In this document: one piece after another, positions 8,154 through 15,979 of the stretch
How the letters are laid out: each line of letters opens with the position of its first letter
Numbering within the stretch: the stretch's first letter is position 1
NCBI RefSeq assembly: GCF_015351765.1
Contig: NZ_JADKQA010000001.1
Span: forward strand, 814,394-878,393
DNA length: 64,000 nt
Direction: 5' to 3'
DNA from: Clostridium vitabionis
GTDB lineage: Bacteria > Bacillota > Clostridia > Lachnospirales > Lachnospiraceae
Program-made: the position numbers and the translations under genes
Notes under the pieces: generated by a model
The model's database searches: none
Seen by the model: only the letters and a program-made list of their open reading frames with translations
Told to the model about the DNA's origin: nothing

Positions 8154-8173
8154 GCATCCCCTGAGGGGGATGC
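8154..8173 (+). other. Hairpin after rluD
   Basis: A perfect 8-bp GC-rich stem with a TGAG loop lies 7 bases after the rluD stop. It is not followed by a run of T, so it may stabilise the mRNA end rather than terminate efficiently. Confidence 0.4.
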
Positions 8174-8310
8174 TGGAACCCGGCAGCTCGCAGACAGCTG
8201 ACATCATTTGTTCAATATGCCGAATGCCTGATGACTTTTTTGAAAAATTATGGTATATTTTTCTTAGAGGTTGAAAATTTCCCGTACTCGGACAGAGAAG
8301 GAGGGATTTT

Positions 8311-9003
8311 ATGAATAATCATCTGATTATCACCATCGGGCGTGAATGCGGAAGCGCGGGGCGGCTGATCGGGCAGAAGACCGCCGCAAAGCTCGGCGTC
8401 AAGTGCTACGACAAGGAACTGCTCACGCTGGCGGCGAAAAACAGCGGGCTCTGCGAGGAACTATTCAAGAACCACGATGAGAAGCCGACCAACAGTTTTC
8501 TCTATTCCCTTGTCATGGATACCTACTCGATGGGCGGATACACGGCCAGCGCCTACATGGACATGCCGTTAAATCACAAGATCTTCCTCGCCCAGTTCGA
8601 CACGATCAAAAAGCTGGCCGACGAGGAATCCTGCGTGATCGTCGGCCGCTGCGCGGATTACGCGCTGGCTGACTATCCGAACGTTGTCTCGGTATTTATC
8701 CGGGGCGATACCGCGGACAAGGTACGCCATCTGGCCGCCAAGTACAACATTTCCGAGGACAAGGCGAGGGACGTCATGTCCAAGACGGACAAGCGCCGTT
8801 CCAGCTATTACAACTATTATTCCAACAAGCGCTGGGGAAGCTCCAAGAGCTACGACCTCTGCATCAACAGCAGTGTGGTGGGCTACGACGGCGCCGTGGA
8901 GATCATTCTGAAATTCGCCGAGATGAAGCAGAAATTTGCCAGGGACCAGGCGGTAAAATATGGTGCAGGAAGCGGATTTCAGCCGGAGGACAAGAAATCA
9001 TGA
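8311..9003 (+). CDS. Cytidylate kinase-like family protein
   Basis: This 230-residue protein starts with IITIGRECGSAGRLIGQKTA, the modified P-loop of the cytidylate-kinase-like family. LGVKCYDKELLTLAA and a later strand VIVGRCADYAL match the family core. The RGD(T/K)..KV LID-like segment and a DLCINSS segment also fit. These proteins differ from true Cmk in their P-loop, and their substrate is not established. A GGAGGG site precedes the ATG. The stop overlaps the next gene's start (ATGA), so it is coupled to the GNAT protein. Confidence 0.88.
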   Translation: MNNHLIITIGRECGSAGRLIGQKTAAKLGVKCYDKELLTLAAKNSGLCEELFKNHDEKPTNSFLYSLVMDTYSMGGYTASAYMDMPLNHKIFLAQFDTIKKLADEESCVIVGRCADYALADYPNVVSVFIRGDTADKVRHLAAKYNISEDKARDVMSKTDKRRSSYYNYYSNKRWGSSKSYDLCINSSVVGYDGAVEIILKFAEMKQKFARDQAVKYGAGSGFQPEDKKS

Positions 9004-9326
9004 ATTTTGACCGTGAACTGCCGTTTCAACACGAAGACAACCGGATCTGGCTTGAGGATGAGAGCGGGCGCGTGATCGCCAGCTGTGATTTCCCGTCCGA
9101 GGGCGGGCGGCTGGTCAACATCACCCACACCTTCGTCGACGACTCCCTGCGCGGCCAGGGCATCGCCTCCCGCCTCATGCGGGAGACCGTTGAGACCATC
9201 CGGAAATCCGACCGCAGGGCGCTCGTTACCTGTTCCTACGCCCAGAGCTGGTTCTCCAGCCATACGGAATACCTGTTCCTCCTGGTTTCCCCTGAGGAAG
9301 CCGAGGAGGCAAGACACAGCATCTGA
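9000..9326 (+). CDS. Small GNAT-family N-acetyltransferase
   Basis: A 108-residue single-domain protein of the short GNAT type (YjdJ/Gcn5-related). A strand pair with the pattern IWLEDESGRVIAS..F leads into VNITHTFVDDSLRGQGIASRLM, which holds the acetyl-CoA pyrophosphate loop R-G-Q-G-I-A. The C-terminal segment TCSYAQSWF resembles the C-Y-A..W motif of this subfamily. The acceptor is unknown. It overlaps the cytidylate-kinase-like gene by four bases and is followed by a terminator at 9386. Confidence 0.88.
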   Translation: MNFDRELPFQHEDNRIWLEDESGRVIASCDFPSEGGRLVNITHTFVDDSLRGQGIASRLMRETVETIRKSDRRALVTCSYAQSWFSSHTEYLFLLVSPEEAEEARHSI

Positions 9327-9385
9327 CCATCCGTAAGCCGGCAGGCCATCATCGATAACCTGCGCGGTTTTGCAGGACATCACCG

Positions 9386-9419
9386 AGCCGGGATGAAACA
9401 TCCCGGCTTATCTGTTTTC
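9386..9419 (+). terminator. Intrinsic terminator after the GNAT gene
   Basis: A perfect 10-bp stem (AGCCGGGATG / CATCCCGGCT) with an AAA loop is followed by TATCTGTTTTC. It separates the GNAT gene from the unknown gene at 9446. Confidence 0.8.
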
Positions 9420-9445
9420 AGGCAGAAGAGGAAAGGAGCTTCGAT

Positions 9446-10048
9446 TTGAACAGTGAGGAAGAAATCCGCGTGATTGACGTCACGGGCAATCCGAAGGAGC
9501 GGGAAAATGTCCTGACCGGGGCAATTTTCCCCAAAACGAAGGATGAGAATGGGCTGATGGTCATGAAAGATTTTCCCTTTGTCTACCGCGATCAGAAAAT
9601 ACAGCTGGCCGTCTATTATTGTCCATACGCCCCTGTTGATGAGGCGGCGGAGAAATTATCTGACAATTTTCTCAAGGAACTTACTGCGCAGGGCGGCGTT
9701 TTCCGGATCACGGATACCTTCAACCGCCTGGTGGAGAAAATCCTGATCCGGGAAGCGGGACTGGACGACCGTTTTATCGAGATCATCAAAATTCTGGCGA
9801 TTTCCCAGTCGGCAAAAAAAAATCCGGGGATCGCCAAGGCGGTCCCGCTGTTTTCGCCAAAGTCAGATGACGAATTCCAGCTGGATTTCTACCTAGCCGG
9901 CACCATCCAGGGAACGGTTCCCTTTGACCGTGAACTCTACCGGTCTGTCGAGAAGGATTTCGGTGCGATGGCGGACAGCACGCCGGTCACCGGCTGGGTT
10001 GTCGACAGCGGCTGGGTTGACCGGATGCTGGATCAGGCACACCAGTAA
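9446..10048 (+). CDS. Protein of unknown function, 200 residues
   Basis: I do not recognise this family. The protein is soluble, with no signal peptide or membrane helix. A beta-rich N-terminal half (FVYRDQKIQLAVYYCPY) is followed by a mixed helical middle and a C-terminal half ending WVVDSGWVDRMLDQAH. The start is TTG, with AAAGGAG seven bases upstream; no better ATG exists before residue 38. It sits alone between a terminator at 9386 and a convergent gene whose end lies at 10190. Codon use looks like its neighbours, giving no sign of recent transfer. Confidence 0.75.
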   Translation: MNSEEEIRVIDVTGNPKERENVLTGAIFPKTKDENGLMVMKDFPFVYRDQKIQLAVYYCPYAPVDEAAEKLSDNFLKELTAQGGVFRITDTFNRLVEKILIREAGLDDRFIEIIKILAISQSAKKNPGIAKAVPLFSPKSDDEFQLDFYLAGTIQGTVPFDRELYRSVEKDFGAMADSTPVTGWVVDSGWVDRMLDQAHQ

Positions 10049-10090
10049 TTTGCCAGCCACCAGCCGTCATGCATCAGGCAGCATAAGAAA

Positions 10091-10130
10091 TATCCGCCGG
10101 ACCGCCCGAAAGAGGGGGGTTCCGCGGATA
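10091..10130. terminator. Bidirectional hairpin between convergent genes
   Basis: TATCCGC...GCGGATA arms enclose a further GC-rich pairing (CGGACC / GGTTCC-like) around a GAAAGA loop. It lies between the stops of the convergent genes at 10048 and 10190, where a shared terminator would be expected. T tracts on either side are weak. Confidence 0.55.
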
Positions 10131-10189
10131 CTTAAATTGGTTCGTTAAAGTCTGCTTTATCGAATAAATATGCCAAAATTCCGAACAAA

Positions 10190-11263
10190 TCATGACCCGA
10201 CGTATTCCGGAATGGATTTTCCCGCTGACCATCTCTCCAGGGCTTTTCCCGCGAGCGCCGGCTGCCTGCTGGTCCACCGGGTGCGGTACTTCGGCGTTCC
10301 GGTCTTGAGGGACGCGGTCTCTTCACTGTAACATACATCAAGCATTTCGGATTCGGTCATTGCCGGGGAAAGCTTGTCCACAACATTCTGCAGTCCGCCG
10401 GTTCCGGCCCAGATGCTGATGCTCCATAAAGTTCCGCGAAGCACCGGGGAATAAGCGCTGCTGTTGAGATCGATGCCTCTCGCGGCGCACTGCCGGACAC
10501 AGGCCGGATAATACAGCTTGGCAAAACATCTGAGCTGCATGTCCGTAAATCCCTCCGGATCCGCGTCATAGACCTTATGCCAGGCATCGATCAGCGAGGC
10601 CTCATCCCGGCGGGATAATTCCGCCTCCGTCGCGGCCTTTTCCGCGATTTTTACCTCGAGGGATTCTTCCGGGGCATCCGCCGCACTGTCCGTATCCGTT
10701 CCGGCGGCCGGAGCCGAGACAGCTGCATTTTCCGACTGCGCCAAAGCAACGGCGGCATCATCCCCACCCGCCTCGGGCATCTTTTCCGTGAACGGGCGGA
10801 AAGCGGCATACTTTACCGGATTCGCCGCCAAACACTGGCGGAGAAACCAGTCGAGGTCACAGCGGTCGTCGAACTGGAAAATGCCGTAGGCATGGCCTCC
10901 GTCGCTCCCGGCACTCCTGCCGTTCTCACCGTCTGATTCACAGGCCGCAAATCCGGTCCAGAGATGTACACCGTGCAGGATGCTGGTTACCGGGATCGGA
11001 TGGATTTCCGCGGCGGCCGTCGATTCCTCGGCGGACGCTTCCTCGGCGGACGCTTCCAGTGCCGTTTCCGGTTCTGAGGAGTTCTCCTCCGACAGGCTTT
11101 CCTCCGGAAGCGTCCCGGAAAGCTCTGCCGCTGTCGCCTCCCTGGGGACTTCCCCCGCCTCCGCGGTACCTGTTCTCCCGGGATGAAATCCCAGCGCCAA
11201 CGCTGCCCCAAGTGCCGCAAACGCCACCGGGACAGCCGTATTGATCAATTTTCGTCTGTCCAA
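10190..11263 (-). CDS. Exported lysozyme-like protein (putative)
   Basis: The 357-residue product starts with a signal peptide or anchor (MDRRKLIN then an Ala-rich hydrophobic core). A Glu/Ser/Ala-rich low-complexity linker follows (about residues 35-90), then a folded domain containing ACESDGENGRS, GGHAYGIFQFDD. That pattern (E-S-x-G...G-G-x-x-Y-G-x-F/Y-Q) is seen in lysozyme-like peptidoglycan hydrolases of Clostridia; the Glu would be the catalytic candidate. A second acidic/Ala-rich insertion splits the domain. Assignment to hydrolase activity is an inference. The start is TTG, and its GGAGGA site lies inside the last copy of a tandem repeat. It is the final gene of the peptide-transporter operon. 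Confidence 0.65.
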   Translation of the reverse strand: MDRRKLINTAVPVAFAALGAALALGFHPGRTGTAEAGEVPREATAAELSGTLPEESLSEENSSEPETALEASAEEASAEESTAAAEIHPIPVTSILHGVHLWTGFAACESDGENGRSAGSDGGHAYGIFQFDDRCDLDWFLRQCLAANPVKYAAFRPFTEKMPEAGGDDAAVALAQSENAAVSAPAAGTDTDSAADAPEESLEVKIAEKAATEAELSRRDEASLIDAWHKVYDADPEGFTDMQLRCFAKLYYPACVRQCAARGIDLNSSAYSPVLRGTLWSISIWAGTGGLQNVVDKLSPAMTESEMLDVCYSEETASLKTGTPKYRTRWTSRQPALAGKALERWSAGKSIPEYVGS

Positions 11264-11430
11264 TCTTCTCCTCCGGGTCTAGGCCGCGAATTACCTGATT
11301 TTCTCCTCCGGGTAAAGCCCGAGAATTACCTGCCTTTTCCTCCGGGCTAAGCCCGAGAATTACCTGGCCTTTTCCTCCGGGCTAAGCCCAAGAATTACCT
11401 GGCCTTTTCCTCCGAGCTAAGCCCGAGAAT
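11264..11430 (-). repeat. 35-bp tandem repeat, five copies, from the 3' end of the amidohydrolase gene
   Basis: CCTCC cores recur at 11270, 11305, 11339, 11374 and 11409, i.e. spacings of 35, 34, 35 and 35. The highest-coordinate copy is the real 3' end of the amidohydrolase gene (encoding ILGLSSEEKAR and stop). The others are downstream duplicates that diverge toward the next gene. On the minus strand each copy carries a GGAGGA Shine-Dalgarno-like core, and the last copy supplies the site for the TTG start at 11263. Confidence 0.92.
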
Positions 11431-12291
11431 CTTCCGCGCATTCTCCACCGCTGTCTGCATTGCCGCCTCGCGGGACAGCCCGAGATCCACAAGGGTGGCC
11501 AGCTCTGCATTGGCCTCATCAGCCAGCGCCGGATCGGCATAAAAATCTGTCCCAAAGCCGAGAAGCACTCCGGCGCGAATTGCCTCGGGAACGGAGAACC
11601 GCTGTGCCTCAGCAGCGCGCTTTGCGTGCTCCCTGAACGCAGCGCCGAGTGCAAAGAGCTCCGGCCTTTCAGCGAGCAGGCGGTAAATGCCGCAGGTCGG
11701 GATCAGCGGAATCTGCCGTTCAGCGAGCTTCTGCGCCTGGTCATGGGTCATGTAGACGCCATGCTCCACAGAATCCACTCCGGCCTCAATACACCAGTCC
11801 AGCGTGACACCGCCCCAGGTGTGCACCATCACTTTTTTCCCCGCGGCATGGAGCTTTTGCACCGACCGGAAAAAATATTCCCGGGTAACTGACGGATCGA
11901 CTGCGTGCTCAGGTTCGGCGCCGACACCTCCGGTCGCGAAAATTTTGACCCAGGAAAATGGCCCTGCTGCCGCGGCGGCCGCAAGTCTGCCGTCCGGATC
12001 CGCATTTCCCAGCATCCCGCCGTTCGGGAGAATTGCGGTGCAGTCCGGATGCCCGGAAATCTCTTTCCGGGCATCCTCCGAAAAATCCGCAAAGCCGCCG
12101 GCATCGCGGGCAAGGACAAATCCATGTTTCCGGTACCTGCGGAGAAATTCGCGGATCCGCGTCTTCTGCTCTTCCGCTGTCCTCCGCGCCTGGTCCTCCG
12201 GCAGGAAATCTGTCCAGCCCGGATGCAGGTGAAGGTCAATCATCGCCTGTGAATCTTCGAAAACAGCTTCCCCGTTTTCGTTATTCATCAT
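11395..12291 (-). CDS. Metal-dependent amidohydrolase (imidazolonepropionase/prolidase-like)
   Basis: A 298-residue TIM-barrel amidohydrolase. Metal ligands are visible: H21-x-H23 in DLHLHPG, a lysine in WVKIFATGG (the usual carboxylated bridge), a histidine in MVHTWGG, another in VEHGVYM, and an aspartate in GFGTDFY. The best relatives by motif are peptidase M38-like Xaa-Pro dipeptidases and imidazolonepropionases. Its position after a complete peptide ABC transporter suggests it acts on the imported compound. Tandem ATGs at 12291 and 12288 follow GGGAGGAAA; the second has the better spacing. Its 3' end has been amplified into the repeat at 11264-11430. Confidence 0.85.
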   Translation of the reverse strand: MMNNENGEAVFEDSQAMIDLHLHPGWTDFLPEDQARRTAEEQKTRIREFLRRYRKHGFVLARDAGGFADFSEDARKEISGHPDCTAILPNGGMLGNADPDGRLAAAAAAGPFSWVKIFATGGVGAEPEHAVDPSVTREYFFRSVQKLHAAGKKVMVHTWGGVTLDWCIEAGVDSVEHGVYMTHDQAQKLAERQIPLIPTCGIYRLLAERPELFALGAAFREHAKRAAEAQRFSVPEAIRAGVLLGFGTDFYADPALADEANAELATLVDLGLSREAAMQTAVENARKILGLSSEEKAR

Positions 12292-12300
12292 TTTCCTCCC

Positions 12301-12386
12301 GCCCATTTCTGCTCAGGCATTTGGTCCTCATGCCGTTCCTCCTGCCCATTTCTGCTCAGGCATTTGGTCCTCATGCCGTTCCTCCT
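12301..12386 (-). repeat. Perfect 43-bp tandem duplication at a gene junction
   Basis: 12301-12343 and 12344-12386 are identical. The unit spans the end of the ATPase gene and holds an AGGAGG sequence on the minus strand. 43 is not a multiple of three, so the duplication changes the reading frame of the ATPase C-terminus and moves its stop into the second copy. Confidence 0.95.
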
Positions 12387-13179
12387 GCCCCATCTGTTCC
12401 GGGCGTATGGACAAAGCCCCGTCCCCCGCAATTTCCGGGATTCTCGGAACGCTGTCCAGGAGAAGGGCGCCGCGTGCACTCCGCGGGGAACGGAAAAACT
12501 CTTCCGACGGTGTCACCTCGCAGATCCGGCCTTCGTCCAGGACGGCGACATCATCGCAAATATCATAGACAATGCCGAGATCATGGGTGATAAACAGCAG
12601 CGTCAACTTCTGTTCCTGCTGCAGGCTGCGGATCAAATCCAGAATTTTCCTCTGTACCGAGACATCCAGGGCAGACGTCGGCTCGTCAAGGATCAGCAGC
12701 TTCGGGCCGGCTGCCATCGCCCGTGCCAGGGCAATCCGCTGCCGCTGGCCGCCGGAAAATGACAACGGATACCTTTCCAGGTCGCCCTCGGCAAGTCCCA
12801 CCCGCTCCAGCAGTCTTCCGCATTCCTGCCGGAGGTGGGCACGGTCTGTCCGGTGATGAAACAGCAAAACGTCGCCGAGAATCGTCCCGACCTTCTTCCG
12901 CGGGTTAAACGAGCCGTCCGGATTCTGAAAGACCATCTGGATATTTCGGCGTTCGTCCGGCGTGCGCCGCGGGGAAAGTTCCCTCCCGTCATAATATAAC
13001 TTTCCGGCGGCAGGTGCAAGAAGACCTGTGATGACGCGGGCAAGCGTGGATTTGCCAGAGCCGGAGCTGCCGACAAGCCCGAGGATACGGCCCCTGGGTA
13101 CGCGCAGGGTGACATCCCGGAGAACCGTTTTTGCCCCATAAGAAGCGGTGATCTGTTCACAACGGAGAATGCTGTCCAT
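12328..13179 (-). CDS. Peptide ABC transporter ATP-binding protein (DppF/OppF type)
   Basis: The 283-residue ATPase has Walker A GSSGSGKST, Q-loop MVFQNPDGSFNPRK, signature LSFSGGQRQRIA, Walker B LLILDEP and the switch His in FITHD. It powers import through the permeases encoded at 14038 and 14923. The start is placed at MDSILRC (13179), because upstream residues overlap the previous gene and an AAAGGG site precedes it. The last residues are encoded by the 43-bp duplication. With a single copy of the unit the protein would end ...WAGGK, with its TGA overlapping the ATG of the amidohydrolase; now it ends ...WAGGTA 36 bases earlier. Confidence 0.93.
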   Translation of the reverse strand: MDSILRCEQITASYGAKTVLRDVTLRVPRGRILGLVGSSGSGKSTLARVITGLLAPAAGKLYYDGRELSPRRTPDERRNIQMVFQNPDGSFNPRKKVGTILGDVLLFHHRTDRAHLRQECGRLLERVGLAEGDLERYPLSFSGGQRQRIALARAMAAGPKLLILDEPTSALDVSVQRKILDLIRSLQQEQKLTLLFITHDLGIVYDICDDVAVLDEGRICEVTPSEEFFRSPRSARGALLLDSVPRIPEIAGDGALSIRPEQMGQEERHEDQMPEQKWAGGTA

Positions 13180-14041
13180 CTTTTTCCCTTTCTGGAACCG
13201 GAAGAATCGCCGCGATGAGCTGCCGGGTATAGTCCTCTTTCGGGGCGGAAAAAATCTCCGCTGCCGTTCCTTGCTCCACGATTCTCCCCTCCCTGAGGAC
13301 GACCAGTTTTTCACACACCTGGGCTGCCACCGCGAGGTTATGCGTCACAAAGACCATCGCGAAGGACAGGCTCTGCTGCAGATCCCGGATGAGCGCCAGC
13401 GTCTGTTTCTGCACGGTGACATCAAGTGCTGTCGTCGGCTCGTCACAGAGGAGAACCCGGGGGCGGCACGCCAGTGCGATCGCGATATCTACCCTCTGGC
13501 ACTGGCCGCCGGAAATTTCTCCCGGAAGCGGATCCCTTCGCAGCCACTCCGCCGGGAGATCCAGCCGGCGGAGCATAACCGCGGCCAGCTTTCTTGCCTC
13601 TGCCCTGTCCTTCTTCTGCCTGACCCGGATCACCTCACAGATCTGCCGGACAACCGGACAGAGCGGGTCAAGCGCGCGCACGGGATCCTGGAATATCATC
13701 GCGGTATCGGCATTCCGCCGAAGTACTTCGTGTGTCTCCGTGAGCCCTTCCGGAAGAAGGCCGATCAGATTCCTGAGCGTCAGGGTCTTCCCGGACCCGG
13801 ATTCCCCGACCAGGCCGACCGTCTCGCCGGCATGGACAGCGAGAGAGAAATCATGAACCAGCACATTTCCCGCAGAATCGGATATCCGGGAATGGCTGAC
13901 CTCAAGGACAGCGCCATGTTCCCGAAGATCTTGCTCCAGCGATTCATCGCTCCTCACCCCGGCTGCCCCCGCAGCCATTCTCTCATCCGATCCACTCATC
14001 CCAGCCGTCCTCGCGGTCTTTTTTTCATCCAGTTTCCTCAC
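13157..14041 (-). CDS. Peptide ABC transporter ATP-binding protein (DppD/OppD type)
   Basis: A 294-residue ATPase with Walker A GESGSGKT, Q-loop MIFQDPVRALDP, signature ISGGQCQRVDIA and Walker B VLLCDEPT, followed by the FVTHN switch. An N-terminal stretch of about 45 residues before the ABC domain is basic and unusual. A GTG start at 14041 overlaps the TGA of the upstream permease and has GAGGAGG six bases before it, so coupling is likely. It ends 22 bases inside the next ATPase gene. It should form the heterodimeric motor of the transporter with the product of 12328-13179. Confidence 0.92.
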   Translation of the reverse strand: MRKLDEKKTARTAGMSGSDERMAAGAAGVRSDESLEQDLREHGAVLEVSHSRISDSAGNVLVHDFSLAVHAGETVGLVGESGSGKTLTLRNLIGLLPEGLTETHEVLRRNADTAMIFQDPVRALDPLCPVVRQICEVIRVRQKKDRAEARKLAAVMLRRLDLPAEWLRRDPLPGEISGGQCQRVDIAIALACRPRVLLCDEPTTALDVTVQKQTLALIRDLQQSLSFAMVFVTHNLAVAAQVCEKLVVLREGRIVEQGTAAEIFSAPKEDYTRQLIAAILPVPEREKDGQHSPL

Positions 14042-14892
14042 CCCATGCCTCCTCTCATCCGATCTGCCAGCCCGTCGCCGATCAGGGAGAGCCCGATCCC
14101 GGTATAGACGACAAAAAGGCCGGGGATCACCGACAGCCACCAGGCCGAAGTGATAAAGCTCTGCCCTTCGGCGATCATGCTTCCCCAGTCCGGAGTCGGC
14201 GCCGTGATGCCGATGCCGAGATAGCCCAGGGTCACAATCATGACCAGGAGGCTTGCCATATCGGTCATGAGGACGACCAGAACCTGCGGGAAGACATTCG
14301 GGAAGATTTCCCGGAAAAGGATCCGGAAATCACTGTAGCCGGTTAGTTTTGCGGCTTCAACCCATTCACTGCCGGCAAGGGAGCCGGTCACCCCCTTCGC
14401 CACCCTGGCGTAAACGATCCAGCCGACGATACTAAAAGTGAGGAATATGCCGCCGATCCCGGAACCGTTGAAAAATGCAACCAGGATCACCAGCAGGTAA
14501 TAGGGAAATGCGATCAGGGTGTCTGTCACCAGGGAAATGAGGCCGTTCACCACGCCTCCGTAATAGCCGGCCAGCATGCCGAGAACCGTGCCCAGGCAGA
14601 ACGGGACGATCTCCGCCAGCACCATGAGGGTAAGGTCTGTGCGGCCGGCATAGAATACCCGGCTGAGGATGTCGCGCCCGAGCTGGTCTGTACCGAAGGG
14701 ATGCCCGCTTCCCGGAGGCAGTAGGTATGCGGAAAGATCCTGCTGCATCGGATCAATGCGACAGATCAGCGGGGCAAACACCGCCAGCAGGATCAGGATT
14801 CCCATCATCAGGCAGCCGGCAGCCAGGGTTTTCCCCCTCCGGTGGCGCATTTTTTTTCTTCTCTCTGCATTATTTTTCCAATCTGTTTTCAC
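14038..14892 (-). CDS. Peptide ABC transporter permease (DppC/OppC type)
   Basis: A 284-residue membrane protein with a short N-terminal cytoplasmic tail, a first helix near residues 25-45, a periplasmic loop containing PFGTDQLGRDILSRV (a hallmark of DppC/OppC), and five further helices. The EAA loop reads EWVEAAKLTGYSDFRILFREIFPN. It pairs with the permease at 14923 to form the transmembrane channel. Spacing to that upstream gene is 30 bases; the stop overlaps the GTG of the following ATPase. Confidence 0.93.
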   Translation of the reverse strand: MKTDWKNNAERRKKMRHRRGKTLAAGCLMMGILILLAVFAPLICRIDPMQQDLSAYLLPPGSGHPFGTDQLGRDILSRVFYAGRTDLTLMVLAEIVPFCLGTVLGMLAGYYGGVVNGLISLVTDTLIAFPYYLLVILVAFFNGSGIGGIFLTFSIVGWIVYARVAKGVTGSLAGSEWVEAAKLTGYSDFRILFREIFPNVFPQVLVVLMTDMASLLVMIVTLGYLGIGITAPTPDWGSMIAEGQSFITSAWWLSVIPGLFVVYTGIGLSLIGDGLADRMRGGMG

Positions 14893-14922
14893 AACTGCTC
14901 TCCTCCGCTGCGATTCTCCCGG

Positions 14923-15936
14923 TCACCGCTGCCACCGGCCGATCCTCGGATCCGCCAGATACGCCGTCAGGTCGGCAAGGGCGCTGATCAGGACGACCAG
15001 AAGGGCGCAGTAAAAAGCGATCGCCTGGACGAGCGGGAAATCCCGGCTGCTGATCGCCTGAAACAGCAGTGTCCCAACACCGCGGATCGCGAAAACCTGT
15101 TCCACAATGAGTGTACCGCCGATCAGATAGGAAAAATTCACCGAAAACAGCATGAGCGCCGGCACAAACGCATTGCGCAGAACGTGGCCGTAGAGAATCC
15201 GGCGCCGCGGAAGCCGTGCGGCGCGGAGTGTAGTCACAAAGTCCGCATGCAGCACCTCGAGGATGCTCTCCCTGAGTGACCGGACGAGCGGCGGAATCTG
15301 GCCGAAGGCGATCGTCACGGCAGGAAGCACCATCCCCCGGAAAGCCGCGGCCGCACTCCCGGTACCAAGGCCGCCGACCGGGAAAATTTTCCAGTGCACG
15401 GCAAACAGCAGGATCAGAAGAAGCCCGGTCCAGAAGACCGGCATGCCCTGGGTGAACGCCGGGAAAATCCGGACCAGATGGTCCAGAAAGCCATTTTGAT
15501 GCGTCGCCGCAAGAAAGGCGAGAAGAATGGAAATGACCGCTGTGACAGCCATGGCAAAAAACGTGAGCAGCAGCGTCACCGGAGCGTACTCATACACAAG
15601 CTGCCGGCAGGAAACCCCGAATTTCAGGGATGTCCCGGTGTCCAGGTGAAAAACCATATTCCGGAGGAACCGGAAAAACTGGCTGCTTACCGGAAGATCA
15701 AGTCCCATTTTCTCTCGGAGGGCCTGCACGGCGTCCGGTGAGGCATGCTCACCGAGCACCATGACTGCCGGGTCACCCGGAACAAGACGCATCAGAAAAA
15801 AAACCGCGGCCATGACCATCAGGATCACGGCAAGTGACCGGAGAAGGAGAAAGAAAAACCACCGCCCGGGAAGATTTCTCCCCGAGGCGGCAGATGGCCG
15901 GGCGCCCCGCCCGGCCGGAAATAAGGAATTGTTCAT
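14923..15936 (-). CDS. Peptide ABC transporter permease (DppB/OppB type)
   Basis: A 337-residue protein with six predicted membrane helices. The first helix (about 28-48) is followed by RLVPGDPAVMVLGEHASPDAV, the DppB/OppB signature. The EAA loop is DFVTTLRAARLPRRRILYGHVLRNA, which docks the ATPase. An N-terminal extension of about 27 residues is polar. It belongs to the operon started by the binding protein at 15980-17572, from which it is separated by 43 bases. Confidence 0.92.
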   Translation of the reverse strand: MNNSLFPAGRGARPSAASGRNLPGRWFFFLLLRSLAVILMVMAAVFFLMRLVPGDPAVMVLGEHASPDAVQALREKMGLDLPVSSQFFRFLRNMVFHLDTGTSLKFGVSCRQLVYEYAPVTLLLTFFAMAVTAVISILLAFLAATHQNGFLDHLVRIFPAFTQGMPVFWTGLLLILLFAVHWKIFPVGGLGTGSAAAAFRGMVLPAVTIAFGQIPPLVRSLRESILEVLHADFVTTLRAARLPRRRILYGHVLRNAFVPALMLFSVNFSYLIGGTLIVEQVFAIRGVGTLLFQAISSRDFPLVQAIAFYCALLVVLISALADLTAYLADPRIGRWQR

Positions 15937-15979
15937 CGCTGTCCCCTGCTGTTGTTCTCTGCCATTTTCATTTTCCCCA

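Noticed and set aside
11264-11430. A CRISPR-like array
   Set aside because: The repeats are directly tandem without unique spacers and derive from a gene end.
12288-12479. A separate small gene across the 43-bp duplication
   Set aside because: The open frame exists only because duplication opened another frame; it lacks its own start context and conserved features.
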